Shown here: in pieces, positions 18,728 to 27,484 of the stretch | Layout of the letters: every line of letters starts with the position of its first letter | Position numbering within the stretch: the first letter of the stretch is position 1 | DNA from: Weissella diestrammenae | GTDB lineage: Bacteria > Bacillota > Bacilli > Lactobacillales > Lactobacillaceae | Direction of reading: 5' to 3' | DNA length: 64,000 bases | NCBI RefSeq assembly: GCF_014397255.1 | Contig: NZ_CP060724.1 | Coordinates: forward strand, 868,001-932,000 | Translations under genes and position numbers: made by a program | The notes under the pieces: model-generated | Seen by the model: only the letters and a program-made list of their open reading frames with translations | Database searches by the model: none | What the model was told of the DNA's origin: nothing

Positions 18728-20335
18728 ATGATTATTATTGCCTTATTGGCAGTTATTTTACCAATGTTCTTTTTAGCAATTTTAAATATGCCAGCAATTA
18801 AAGGAATGACATATAGTGCAATTATAGTGCTATTTGGCGCATTTATTTTTTGGCAAATGCCAATTAAAGTTCTGAGCGCTTCAATCTTGCAAGGAATTCA
18901 CAAAACGTTACCGATTTTATGGATTTTATTTGGGGCACTTTTGATGTTAGCTGTGCTGAGAACGACAGGTGCGATTGAGAGAATTAATCGGGGGTTTGTT
19001 GCGGTAACTGGTGACTTGAGAGTATTAACCGTGATCATCGTTTTTTTGTTTGGCGGATTAATTGAAGGTGTATCCGGGTTTGGTACGCCGGCGATGGTGA
19101 CAGCCCCATTATTGATGGCACTTGGTTTTCGGCCAATTGCTGCGGTAACTTTGGCGCTGGTTGGTGATTCGACCTCAGCTTCATTTGGCGCGGTTGGGAC
19201 GCCATTGACCGTTGGTCTCAGTAATGTCGCAAATGGACCTGATTTTATGCAGCATGTTGGTCGGACAATTACACAATTAGATTTAACGGCTGGTGCCATT
19301 GTACCGACTTTGATCGTTTTCTTGCTGGTTAGATTTTTTGGCCGTGAAAAAAAGAATCACCAAGCATGGGTAGAAATGCTGCCATGGACATTATTGATTG
19401 GTATTGTGTATGCATTAGTGGCATGGTTAACGGTGCATTGGATTGGTTATGAATTTGCATCAATACTAACCCCATTAATTATGTTAATTGTTGCTATTGT
19501 AACGGTCCGCTTTAAATTATTGTTACCTGCGTCGGTTTATGTGACACCGTGGTCAGACGCCTTGGAAAATCCCGGTTCATCTGATTTAAAGCAAGAGACT
19601 AAGCAAGCTGAGACGATGTCATTATTTAAAGCTTGGGTGCCATATTTATTGGTCGTTGTTTTGTTGCTGTTAACACGCGTTATTCAACCACTACAACATC
19701 AATTACTACATCTCGCCGATTTATCGTGGCATAATATCTTAGGGTTCAAGACGATTAGTTCGGATTGGCAACTGTTATATTCACCTGGCACAATTTTGGT
19801 AGTAGCGGCAATTATCGGATTGGCGATTCAAATGCGAAGCCTTAAACCACTTAGAAAACAGGCAAGAACAGTCGTTGGGAGTATGGTGTCAACAGGATTA
19901 ACTTTGGTCGTAACGCTAATTATGGTTCAAATATTTAGCAATTCTGGTATAAATACGCAAGGCTTGGTTAGCATGCCGATTTATATTGCGAATTCATTGG
20001 CACAATTTACGGCGCCTATTTGGGTATTTATTGCACCATTCTTGGGTGAATTAGGGGCCTTTATTACGGGTAGTGCAACTGTTTCAACGCTGACATTTGC
20101 CCCAATTCAATTTCATGTCGCACAGCAATCTCATTTGGAGCCACAAATGATTTTAGCGATGCAAGTGATTGGTGCTGCGGCAGGAAATATGGTTTGTGTG
20201 CATAATATTGTTGCTGCAAGTGCGGTGGTTGGATTAGGTGGTCAAGAGGGTGCTATTTTGCGTAAGACAGCTATACCGGCAGTCATATACGCTATTTTGT
20301 TAGGTATAACTGGCTTCGTCTGGTCAATTTTTTAA
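18728..20335 (+). CDS. lldP: L-lactate permease family transporter
   Basis: 535-residue polytopic membrane protein of the LctP family (proton/lactate symport). Family motifs include FGGLIEGVSGFGTPAMVTAPLL split by a short gap, SASFGAVGTPL, and the late SGSATVSTLTF-like segment GSATVSTLTFAPIQ followed by NMVCVHNIVAA. GGAGG precedes the ATG. It is monocistronic with its own promoter and terminator; whether it imports or exports lactate is not readable. Confidence 0.88.
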   Translation: MIIIALLAVILPMFFLAILNMPAIKGMTYSAIIVLFGAFIFWQMPIKVLSASILQGIHKTLPILWILFGALLMLAVLRTTGAIERINRGFVAVTGDLRVLTVIIVFLFGGLIEGVSGFGTPAMVTAPLLMALGFRPIAAVTLALVGDSTSASFGAVGTPLTVGLSNVANGPDFMQHVGRTITQLDLTAGAIVPTLIVFLLVRFFGREKKNHQAWVEMLPWTLLIGIVYALVAWLTVHWIGYEFASILTPLIMLIVAIVTVRFKLLLPASVYVTPWSDALENPGSSDLKQETKQAETMSLFKAWVPYLLVVVLLLLTRVIQPLQHQLLHLADLSWHNILGFKTISSDWQLLYSPGTILVVAAIIGLAIQMRSLKPLRKQARTVVGSMVSTGLTLVVTLIMVQIFSNSGINTQGLVSMPIYIANSLAQFTAPIWVFIAPFLGELGAFITGSATVSTLTFAPIQFHVAQQSHLEPQMILAMQVIGAAAGNMVCVHNIVAASAVVGLGGQEGAILRKTAIPAVIYAILLGITGFVWSIF

Positions 20336-20339
20336 ATCA

Positions 20340-20376
20340 AAAGACAAAGGAATCTTGTGACCTTTGTCTTTTTTTG
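20340..20376 (+). terminator. Terminator after lactate permease
   Basis: AAGACAAAGG pairs with CCTTTGTCTT, then TTTTTT. Confidence 0.92.
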
Positions 20377-20581
20377 GCCATTTTTAGGCTTGCTGGCCAA
20401 AAAATACGCTGTGTCGAACGCGTTGCCATTTATGCGTCAGTTTGTCTGATAGGTGATAATTTGGGATGTATGCTTTATTTTTTTGCTTTTTATTCGAAAG
20501 GTTAGTGAATGCTTTGTGAAAATGATTGAATTTAATGTTAATCATCTGTATGTTTTAAGAAAATGAAAAGTAGGTGATTTT

Positions 20582-22484
20582 ATGAAGCGATACAAAAGCG
20601 CGTTTATGCTGGCAACAATTCTTTTGAGTGTGGCTAGTCCAGTGGTAGTGAAGGCTTGTGACACACAGGACATCAATTACGAGACAGATGACAAATCCCT
20701 GACTACTAACCAATATAATCCTAAAGTACCTATTGACGAGGCAAAGCATATTGATGAATTTAAAAGTTATTTATTAAATCAATATGTCACACAACCAGGG
20801 TTGCCCCATGCATATTCTTTGGCTGATGCACATCCAGACTGGGTGACACCAGTTCGAACACAAGGTATAAAGTCTTTTCCTTATCATATTCAAACGCCAA
20901 CAGGTACGTGTTGGGCACATGCGATGACCGAAAATATGGCAGTACAGTATGCAAAAATGTTTAGTCAAGCTAACCATAAAATAACGCCAGAATTGATCCA
21001 ACAAAGCCCGTCTTTTCTGATGAATACAGCTGTCAATCAGCAAGCACATCCAACTTTTCCAGTGGGTACGTATACGATTCCCGGATTAGGAATTAATGTT
21101 CCGACGAATCCGGTTTTATCAATTGACGCAATTGCCACTCAAGGTGCAAAGGATGACTCGTTTACTGCTAGTGTTTTAAGCTCTGGTAAAGGGGTTGCCC
21201 CCCGAAGTGAATTTTCCGTATTTCGGTGGTAAACAGGGGACGGGTATTTATGACTTGAAGGATAGATGGAGCAATCAATATGATCAGCAGCATCATAATA
21301 TCAAAGATAATACAACGGATTTGACAAAATGGTCAGAAGAAAAAGCACAAGCATTTGCAGATTTTTTAACAAATGAATGGCATACAATGTTGAGGTATTC
21401 TAGTGGCATAACAAATACGCTTAAACAACCGTATTATTTTGCAAATTGGTTGAATGTTCCCGGTTATGCACAAATCTTTAATAAAGATGAACGTAATGAT
21501 GGAAGTTTTAAGAGTTACAACAATTTAGTTAAGAGCTTGTTAATTAAAAACGGTAATTTAACGGCTTCAGTTGATGCGAATGAGTGGTCTTTCTATGTGA
21601 GTCAATATTATAATAGTGAGACAGATGCGGCATTCTCAAGTGAAGAAAGTAAAGCAGACCATGCTGTTACAATGGTTGGCTATAATGATGATTATCCAGT
21701 GACCAATTTTAATGCTAATTGTCGGCCTAAGCATCCTGGGGCTTGGTTAATGAAAGATAATTTTGCTGACGTCCACACGGCGACAAAAAACATCGGAGAG
21801 CATAAAATTAATAGTAATGGTTATTTTTGGGTGTCATATGAAGATTGTGGTTTGGGTGAGTTTTCGACTTTTCAAGCGAATAATTCGGCCTATGACCATA
21901 TCGATATGCTCGATAATGGTGGGTTTGGGAACACGTTTACGGCCGAGAAATCTGATACTGTGACCTTGGCCAATATTTTCCCAGTTAATGGCACAAATCA
22001 AAAAGTGGCAGGAATTAACATTGCAACGCCTCAGGATGGCGCGAAAATAAGTGCAAAAGTCTATACAGAAGTTGATCCGAATAAAGGGCCAACCGCTGGT
22101 CATCTTGAGACAATCGAGGGGGTCAATCATGCCGTTATTTCTAAAAAAGTGGGCTTGGCTGGGTACACAACGTTATATTTGCCAAAACCAGTTAATCTTA
22201 AAAGTGGGTCGAAATATGCTGTCGTTGTGACGTATAAAGCGCCAGATAATAAACCGGTTCGTTTTTCAAGTGAAGAAACATTTAGTACACGCTTGGGTGA
22301 GTTTGCCTTTGATGCAAGCATTCAGCCCAAAGAAAGTTGGCTATCGTTAGATGGTGGAAGAAGTTTCCAAGATTGGGCGGGAACACAGGCAATTCCAGGT
22401 GTCAAAGATTCAATCCTAGCAGGAGATATAAAATCCACTTGTCAGCGCGGAAATTTTAATCTTAAAGCAGTTATTACCAAGTAA
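20582..22484 (+). pseudogene. Secreted papain-like (C1) cysteine protease, frameshifted
   Basis: Two overlapping frames encode one protein of about 633 residues. The N-terminus is a Sec signal peptide (MKRYK, then a hydrophobic stretch, cleaved near VVVKA). The catalytic cysteine is in TGTCWAHAM (Cys codon 20909-20911) in the first frame, while the histidine segment ADHAVTMVGYNDD and WLMKDNF/GYFWVSYED are in the second. The C-terminal ~170 residues look like the lectin-like domain seen in clostridial and lactobacillar C1 proteases. The shift is a +1 at a run of six C (21198-21203): five C would read V-A-P-E-V-N continuously. It is either a recent mutation, phase variation, a read error, or +1 recoding at CCC-C. 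Without the shift the product lacks the active-site histidine. Confidence 0.85.
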
Positions 22485-22940
22485 TATGCGCTTAAATTTA
22501 ACGATTAAACATGATGACATGTGATTAAGGTGTATTAGTTTTAAAAAAATAAAATTATTCAGATACTTAATTTCTGGTGCATTCGGGTCATTGTGATGGT
22601 AAGACGGTTTGTAGGTGTGCTGAGTAGTGGTATTAAAAATTGGTTTCATTCCGACGGACTAATCGGATGAAACTTTTTTTATTTTCAGAATGAGTCATCT
22701 GACTGCTGATTATTAGATGAGAGGATGATTAAAGACGCGGACTAAAATCTCAATAAAAAGTGAGGCGATATGGGTGATCATTAGTATTGAATTAGTTTAA
22801 GCCGTGATTATGCTTGTGCAGATAGTATTAAAGAATTCTTATCAAAATATGAAAAGTGGTCCTTTGTTAACGGTAACTAAAGGATGATGTGCGATAATAA
22901 AAAGATATATTATAAATTAAATGATGAATGGAGCAACGAG
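22485..22940 (+). other. Intergenic stretch of 456 nt
   Basis: No convincing gene. It holds a terminator at 22643-22684. The rest is AT-rich; it presumably carries the promoter for the glycosyltransferase pair, but I see no clear -35/-10 pair. Confidence 0.5.
22643..22684 (+). terminator. Intrinsic terminator
   Basis: GTTTCATTCCGA pairs with TCGGATGAAAC (one bulge) followed by seven T. It lies 160 nt after the protease stop and is presumably its terminator. Confidence 0.75.
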
Positions 22941-24554
22941 ATGATTTTTCATATTAATGCCACAATGCCTGATCATAAATCGGGGATTGAACATGCTGAA
23001 ATCAAACGATTTAATTTGTTCAAACATTTTAATGTGGCACAACGCCTTGTTTTGCGTGAATGGGACCCTAACGGCCATGTGAATGTGAATGCAGCCGGTA
23101 TTTCAGATGATGAATTAATCAATATGTTTGATTATTTTCAAGGGACTGCACATGTTGAAGCACAACAATTAACAGCAGAAATGCTAGATTTTGGTGTCTC
23201 ACAAGTCTCGTTTGTCAACGAGGATGAACAGAGTCGATTTTTGGTGATGAGTGCGCAAGGTCAGTTGGTTGCACGGGTTAATTACGATAAATTGCGTCAT
23301 CAGCAAGTGCGCTCAGTTGAATTATTTGACGGGTACAATAATTTATTCCGCGTTGATCATTATGATTCACGAGGTTTTCGGTCATTATTACAATGGTATT
23401 CTCCCGACAATAAAATTGAACTTGAAAGCTGGGTAACACAAGATGGCACACCAGTCCTAGAAGCGTACTATAAACATACAATGGCTGACCAAACTGGTTT
23501 GACAAAAACAAGTTGGCATTTGCATCAAGTTGACGGACAAGTGTATCAATTCGACACAATTGAAGCGTTAACAACGCATTTTTTTGATTTAATTAATCGT
23601 GATTTTTGGTCAATTGATCACCCCAATATCTTTATTCTTGATCGTGCGCATCTAGGCGATGAAGGCCTATTGCGATTGAAACAGCCAGCCTATACAGTGA
23701 TGCATTTGCATAATTCACACGCTGGTGATGCACAAGAACCTATGCACTCAATCTTGAATAACAACTACGAGTACGCTATGAATGCCCTCAATCAGTATGA
23801 TTCAGTCGTATCGGCTACGCCGCAACAAACACGAGATGTGAAGGCACGTTTTGTACCAACAAATGCCTTGTTCACAATTCCAGTTGGTATTGTGGATGAC
23901 GCGCTATTGAATGCTAAACGGGTACCAGTTAAGGCACGGACATTTGGTAAAGTGATTGCTTTTGCGCGAATTGCATGGGAAAAGCATTTAGATGATTTGG
24001 TACGTGCAGTTGGGATTGTGAAAAAAGAATTCCCTGAAGTGACATTGGACTTATATGGTTATGCTGACGGCACAGATAATTTTAAGGCACGGCGTGCAGT
24101 TGAAGCAGCCATTGCTGAATATCATTTAGAAGATGCAGTTTCGATGAAGGGGTATACAACCGATATTGATGCTGTCGAAAATGACGCGATGATGTATGGT
24201 TTGACGTCACGCATGGAAGGGTTCAATTTGGCCATCATGGAAGCAATTTCGCATGGGCTTATTTCGTTCACCTATGATGTTAATTATGGACCAAATGAAA
24301 TTGTGCAAGACGATGTGAATGGGCGTATTGTACCGTATGAAAACTATCAAGCAATGGCAGATGCAATGTTGCAGGTTTTGCGTGATGAACAGTTGGCACA
24401 ACGCTATTCTGATGGGGCTTATGATTCAGCACAACGTTATTCTGAAAAAAATGTGATGGCAGCTTGGCAGGCGTTAATTGATGATGCAGCCATGGTTTGG
24501 CCAGCTAAATTAGCCGCTTCGCCAGCGATTGCTAGTCAACGTGAGGGAGAATGA
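22941..24554 (+). CDS. GT4 glycosyltransferase, TagE/TarM-like (first of tandem pair)
   Basis: About 537 residues. The N-terminal ~300 residues form the beta-rich extra domain found in TarM/GtfA-like and poly(glycerol-phosphate) glucosyltransferases; the C-terminal ~230 residues are a GT-B donor domain with GKVIAFARIAWEKHLDDLV and the EX7E motif in RMEGFNLAIMEAISHG. Such enzymes add glucose or GlcNAc to wall teichoic acid or serine-rich proteins. ATG 22941 (MIFHINATMPD) follows TGGAGC and is preferred to the upstream ATG 22884, because residues 1-19 of the longer frame do not resemble the family. It ends 1 nt before the next gene's start. Confidence 0.82.
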   Translation: MIFHINATMPDHKSGIEHAEIKRFNLFKHFNVAQRLVLREWDPNGHVNVNAAGISDDELINMFDYFQGTAHVEAQQLTAEMLDFGVSQVSFVNEDEQSRFLVMSAQGQLVARVNYDKLRHQQVRSVELFDGYNNLFRVDHYDSRGFRSLLQWYSPDNKIELESWVTQDGTPVLEAYYKHTMADQTGLTKTSWHLHQVDGQVYQFDTIEALTTHFFDLINRDFWSIDHPNIFILDRAHLGDEGLLRLKQPAYTVMHLHNSHAGDAQEPMHSILNNNYEYAMNALNQYDSVVSATPQQTRDVKARFVPTNALFTIPVGIVDDALLNAKRVPVKARTFGKVIAFARIAWEKHLDDLVRAVGIVKKEFPEVTLDLYGYADGTDNFKARRAVEAAIAEYHLEDAVSMKGYTTDIDAVENDAMMYGLTSRMEGFNLAIMEAISHGLISFTYDVNYGPNEIVQDDVNGRIVPYENYQAMADAMLQVLRDEQLAQRYSDGAYDSAQRYSEKNVMAAWQALIDDAAMVWPAKLAASPAIASQREGE

Positions 24555-24555
24555 T

Positions 24556-26076
24556 ATGAATTTATTTGTTAGTGAAAATATTTTTGCATTTAACTCTGGG
24601 ACTGAGCATGCACAAGCACGTCGGACACGGTTATTTAATGAGCAGGGTGAAAAAGCATTGTATGTGACTCGTGATTATAATCGTTTTTTGGATCGCGACT
24701 TGCATGATATTGGATTATCTTCTGACCAGGTTTTGAATATGTATGATTTTTTTCAAGGAACGACTCAGGTGGTTCGACAAGAACAGAATCTACGCTTGAT
24801 ACCTGAATTACCTTTGGATACCTATCATATTACGGGACAAGGGCCAAACTATTCGACCCTTGATCGCTTTGGGCAACAGATTGCACGCATCAATGTCATG
24901 CCGGCAACTGTTGGCTTAGTCAATGATATTACTTATAATGACCGGGCAGGTAATCCAACCATTCGCGAAAACTGGGATTGGCGAGGATTCAAATCATCGA
25001 TTGATACCTTCCATGCAGATGGTCAAGTTGGTGTCCAACGCTTTTTGAATCAGGCGGAGGTACCAGTTCTTGAGGTTTTGCACATGAACGTTAATGGTCA
25101 GTTATTCCCAACGATGTGGAAATTACTCGATTATCAGGGTAAACAATGGCGTTTTAATACAGAAAATGAATTGTTTGTGTTCTTTTTAGAAGCGCTAACT
25201 AAACAGTATCCGAATAGCGTGTTGATTTCGGATCGTCGCTCGCTTGATGGCGTGATTAGCGAGGTTTCAGGTGCTGGTCAAAAAATGGCCTACTTCCATG
25301 ATATTCACACGCCAGACGCTAAGAAGCCGAGAACGGGTAAACCATATCCAGCATATGAATTAGCTTTGGATCAACGAAAACATGCTTATGACATGATTTT
25401 GGTGCCAACTAAGGCACAAAGAGATGATTTGAAAGCGCGTTACCCAGACTTAACAGTTAAAGCGGCGCCAAATACGTTTGTCTCAGCTGATTTATTAGCA
25501 AATAATCGTGCACGCGTTGATTCAGGTATTACAAATCGCGTCTTGTATCTGGGCCGTTTGAGTCCTGAAAAAAGGCCAGAAGATGCAATTCGTGCTTTAG
25601 CAGCCTTGCGAAAAACTGTGCCTGATGCAACGCTAGAATTAATGGGTTACGCGACTGATGCTGAATATGAAAAGAAATTGCAACGGCTTGTTGCTGAATT
25701 ACAGTTAACCCCAGCGGTTATTTTCACACCTTATGGGCATCAAGCAGAAGTTAGTGCCGCGCTTTCACGAGCACAGATCTTAGTCCAAACGTCTGTTGGT
25801 GAAGGACTTGGCATGAATTTGGTTGAGGGCTTGAGTTATGGGCTGCCAATTGTATCATATGATATCAATTACACGACTAATGATACGTCGATTGTTGAAG
25901 ATGGGGTCAATGGCTTTGTTGTTCCTAATGCAGCTTATGGCACATTGGGAGCTAAGGTTGCGATAATTTTGCAGGATGCAATCTTAGCAAAGCAAATGAA
26001 ACAAGCATCGTTTGATAAGGCAGAAGCAATGACAGCCGATAAAATGTTTGCAGAATGGCAAGCAGTATTGGGCTAG
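24556..26076 (+). CDS. GT4 glycosyltransferase, TagE/TarM-like (second of tandem pair)
   Basis: About 506 residues, paralogous to the preceding gene: both share an opening N-S/KSG-x-EHA-x-x-R pattern, a F-Y/D-FFQGT element near residue 65-70, and a WRGFKS or SRGFRS segment near 140. The donor domain has RVLYLGRLSPEKRPEDAI and EX7E in GEGLGMNLVEGLSYG. Start TGATATG overlaps the upstream stop with GAGGGAGA before it, so the two are translationally coupled and may form a heteromer like GtfA-GtfB. A terminator follows. Confidence 0.82.
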   Translation: MNLFVSENIFAFNSGTEHAQARRTRLFNEQGEKALYVTRDYNRFLDRDLHDIGLSSDQVLNMYDFFQGTTQVVRQEQNLRLIPELPLDTYHITGQGPNYSTLDRFGQQIARINVMPATVGLVNDITYNDRAGNPTIRENWDWRGFKSSIDTFHADGQVGVQRFLNQAEVPVLEVLHMNVNGQLFPTMWKLLDYQGKQWRFNTENELFVFFLEALTKQYPNSVLISDRRSLDGVISEVSGAGQKMAYFHDIHTPDAKKPRTGKPYPAYELALDQRKHAYDMILVPTKAQRDDLKARYPDLTVKAAPNTFVSADLLANNRARVDSGITNRVLYLGRLSPEKRPEDAIRALAALRKTVPDATLELMGYATDAEYEKKLQRLVAELQLTPAVIFTPYGHQAEVSAALSRAQILVQTSVGEGLGMNLVEGLSYGLPIVSYDINYTTNDTSIVEDGVNGFVVPNAAYGTLGAKVAIILQDAILAKQMKQASFDKAEAMTADKMFAEWQAVLG

Positions 26077-26123
26077 ATGTCGCGTAAATTAAGCGTGTCG
26101 TATAAGATGAATTTGTTAGATAG

Positions 26124-26158
26124 AAAAAAGTAGCAGACACCCGTCTGCTACTTTTTAT
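26124..26158 (+). terminator. Terminator after glycosyltransferase pair
   Basis: AAAGTAGCAGAC pairs with GTCTGCTACTTT, loop of four, then TTATTT. Confidence 0.92.
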
Positions 26159-26267
26159 TTACGCTTAAAAAAATTGGTCTGACCCTTTGTTACCATGACG
26201 ATAGGTTATTGGGATGAGACGTAATCTGGACTGCAGAGCAGACTCAGGACTTGAAGGAATTTAGTAA

Positions 26268-26338
26268 AGGTAGTGACCGGAATCGAACCGGCGATCACGG
26301 TTTTGCAGACCGATGCCTTACCGCTTGGCTACACTACC
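26268..26338 (-). tRNA. tRNA-Cys (GCA)
   Basis: On the minus strand the acceptor arms GGTAGTG and CACTACC pair, discriminator is U, the anticodon loop is CTGCAAA (GCA), and the T-arm is GCCGGTTCGATTCCGGT. CCA is not encoded. It is divergent from the rest of the tRNA cluster. Confidence 0.95.
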
Positions 26339-26473
26339 ATAAATTATTTCAACAATTATCAATTATACGGTAAAATGTAAATGAATTCAACGCTCTCGGT
26401 TGATGACATGGTTGGTTGGTATACACAAACGTCTAATTATGGCGAAGTTTGACATTTAATGCGACGTAAAGGG

Positions 26474-26502
26474 TTGCAATTGTAAAAAATATTCTGTATA
26501 AT
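26474..26502 (+). promoter_or_regulatory. Promoter of the tRNA cluster
   Basis: TTGCAA, 17 nt, TATAAT, 37 nt before tRNA-Val; a strong consensus stable-RNA promoter. Confidence 0.85.
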
Positions 26503-26538
26503 AATTTTTGTTGTTGCGAAAGAATTTTCAAACAATAT

Positions 26539-26611
26539 GGACGTTTAGCTCAGCTGGGAGAGCACCTGCCTTACAAGCAGGGGGTCACAGGTTCGATCCC
26601 TGTAACGTCCA
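26539..26611 (+). tRNA. tRNA-Val (TAC)
   Basis: Acceptor arms GGACGTT and AACGTCC pair, discriminator A; anticodon loop CTTACAA gives UAC. T-arm ACAGGTTCGATCCCTGT. Confidence 0.96.
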
Positions 26612-26613
26612 TT

Positions 26614-26687
26614 GGTCGCATGGTCTAGGTGGTTAGGACGCCTGCCTGTCACGCAGGAGATCACGGGTTCGAGTCCCGTTGTGACCG
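26614..26687 (+). tRNA. tRNA-Asp (GTC)
   Basis: Acceptor GGTCGCA pairs with TGTGACC (one G-U), discriminator G. Loop CTGTCAC gives GUC. T-arm ACGGGTTCGAGTCCCGT. Confidence 0.96.
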
Positions 26688-26692
26688 TTAAT

Positions 26693-26765
26693 GGCTCGGT
26701 AGCTCAGTTGGTAGAGCATACGATTGAAGCTCGTAGTGTCGGGGGTTCGATTCCCTCCCGCGCCA
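26693..26765 (+). tRNA. tRNA-Phe (GAA) with an acceptor-stem mismatch
   Basis: Anticodon loop TTGAAGC gives GAA with a perfect 5-bp stem. The acceptor strands GGCTCGG and CCGCGCC pair at six of seven positions, leaving a U4-C69 mismatch. The T-arm GGGGGTTCGATTCCCTC is shared with the next tRNA and is the breakpoint of the duplication. It appears to be the only tRNA-Phe in the window. Confidence 0.88.
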
Positions 26766-26791
26766 TTAGAACAAGAAATAACTTGTTCTAA
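26766..26791 (+). repeat. Perfect inverted repeat in tRNA spacer (copy 1; copy 2 at 26872-26897)
   Basis: TTAGAACAAG and CTTGTTCTAA form a 10-bp stem with a 6-nt loop. There is no T-run, so it is probably a processing or spacer hairpin and not a terminator. It is duplicated with the 106-bp unit. Confidence 0.8.
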
Positions 26792-26800
26792 ACATTAATT

Positions 26801-26871
26801 AGGGGTATAGTATAACGGTAGTACGACGGTCTCCAAAACCGTTGGTGGGGGTTCGATTCCCTCCCGCGCCA
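26801..26871 (+). pseudogene. Chimeric pseudo-tRNA: tRNA-Trp body with tRNA-Phe 3' end
   Basis: The 5' acceptor, D-arm and CCA anticodon arm are identical to the real tRNA-Trp, but after the T-arm the sequence switches to CCGCGCCA from tRNA-Phe. AGGGGTA cannot pair with CCGCGCC (two of seven pairs), and the discriminator is A where tRNA-Trp needs G, so processing and charging should fail. A scan by covariance model would probably call it tRNA-Trp with a lowered score. Confidence 0.88.
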
Positions 26872-26906
26872 TTAGAACAAGAAATAACTTGTTCTAAACA
26901 TTAATT

Positions 26907-26977
26907 AGGGGTATAGTATAACGGTAGTACGACGGTCTCCAAAACCGTTGGTGGGGGTTCGATTCCCTCTACCCCTG
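26907..26977 (+). tRNA. tRNA-Trp (CCA)
   Basis: AGGGGTA pairs perfectly with TACCCCT, discriminator G. Loop CTCCAAA gives CCA. This is the intact copy. Confidence 0.96.
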
Positions 26978-26988
26978 CTTTATATAAT

Positions 26989-27062
26989 GGCGGATGTGGT
27001 GAAGTGGTTAACACATCGGTTTGTGGTACCGACATGCGTGGGTTCGATTCCCATCATCCGCC
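26989..27062 (+). tRNA. tRNA-His (GTG)
   Basis: GCGGATG pairs with CATCCGC; G-1 (26989) faces discriminator C (27062), the histidine identity pair. Loop TTGTGGT gives GUG. Confidence 0.95.
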
Positions 27063-27119
27063 CTCGAGATTGTTAATCTCATTATATATAATCTCGATTG
27101 CTGAACACACAGTAATCAA

Positions 27120-27203
27120 GCCGTTGTGGCGGAATAGGTAGACGCGCGGGACTCAAAATCCCGTTCTCGCAAGAGAGTGTGGGTTCGATTCCCACCGACG
27201 GCA
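27120..27203 (+). tRNA. tRNA-Leu (CAA)
   Basis: GCCGTTG pairs with CGACGGC (one G-U), discriminator A. Loop CTCAAAA gives CAA. The long variable arm (GTTCTCGCAAGAGAGT) marks a class II tRNA. Confidence 0.95.
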
Positions 27204-27216
27204 TAAATAGTTAAAG

Positions 27217-27264
27217 AGCGCTGATGGGTCAAGTAATTACTTGAACACATCGGTGCTTTTTTTA
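27217..27264 (+). terminator. Terminator of the tRNA cluster
   Basis: GCGCTGATG pairs with CATCGGTGC (two G-U), with inner arms CAAGTAATTACTTG, then seven T. Confidence 0.85.
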
Positions 27265-27484
27265 TATTTGAAAACACGTTGACTTCCGTTAAATAGTGCA
27301 TTGACGTACTATTGCTTCTAATTGCGATAGATTTATCGCTGTTTTTGCATGATTTCATATTTGTAAAGGGATACCTTTTTTGTTCGTATAAAAAATACAG
27401 AATATTAATTAGCTAGGTAGCATTTCTTCTAATTTGGTAGATAAGCTTAAAAGTATATTGAAGAAAGGAAGGTGGGTATCAATG

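Larger units (their letters stand above)
26741..26969 (+). repeat. 106-bp tandem duplication spanning the Phe-Trp tRNA junction
   Basis: Bases 26741-26863 are identical to 26847-26969 (123 bp, period 106 bp; the last 17 bp of copy one are the first 17 bp of copy two). Those 17 bp are the T-arm GGGGGTTCGATTCCCTC common to tRNA-Phe and tRNA-Trp. The unit carries the 3' end of tRNA-Phe, the spacer with its hairpin, and the first 46 nt of tRNA-Trp. Confidence 0.95.

Noticed and set aside
27116-27358. Minus-strand ORF overlapping tRNA-Leu
   Set aside because: It includes the antisense of a tRNA; the familiar 'GGNRTHTLLRE' peptide is a known artefact of tRNA-Leu genes.
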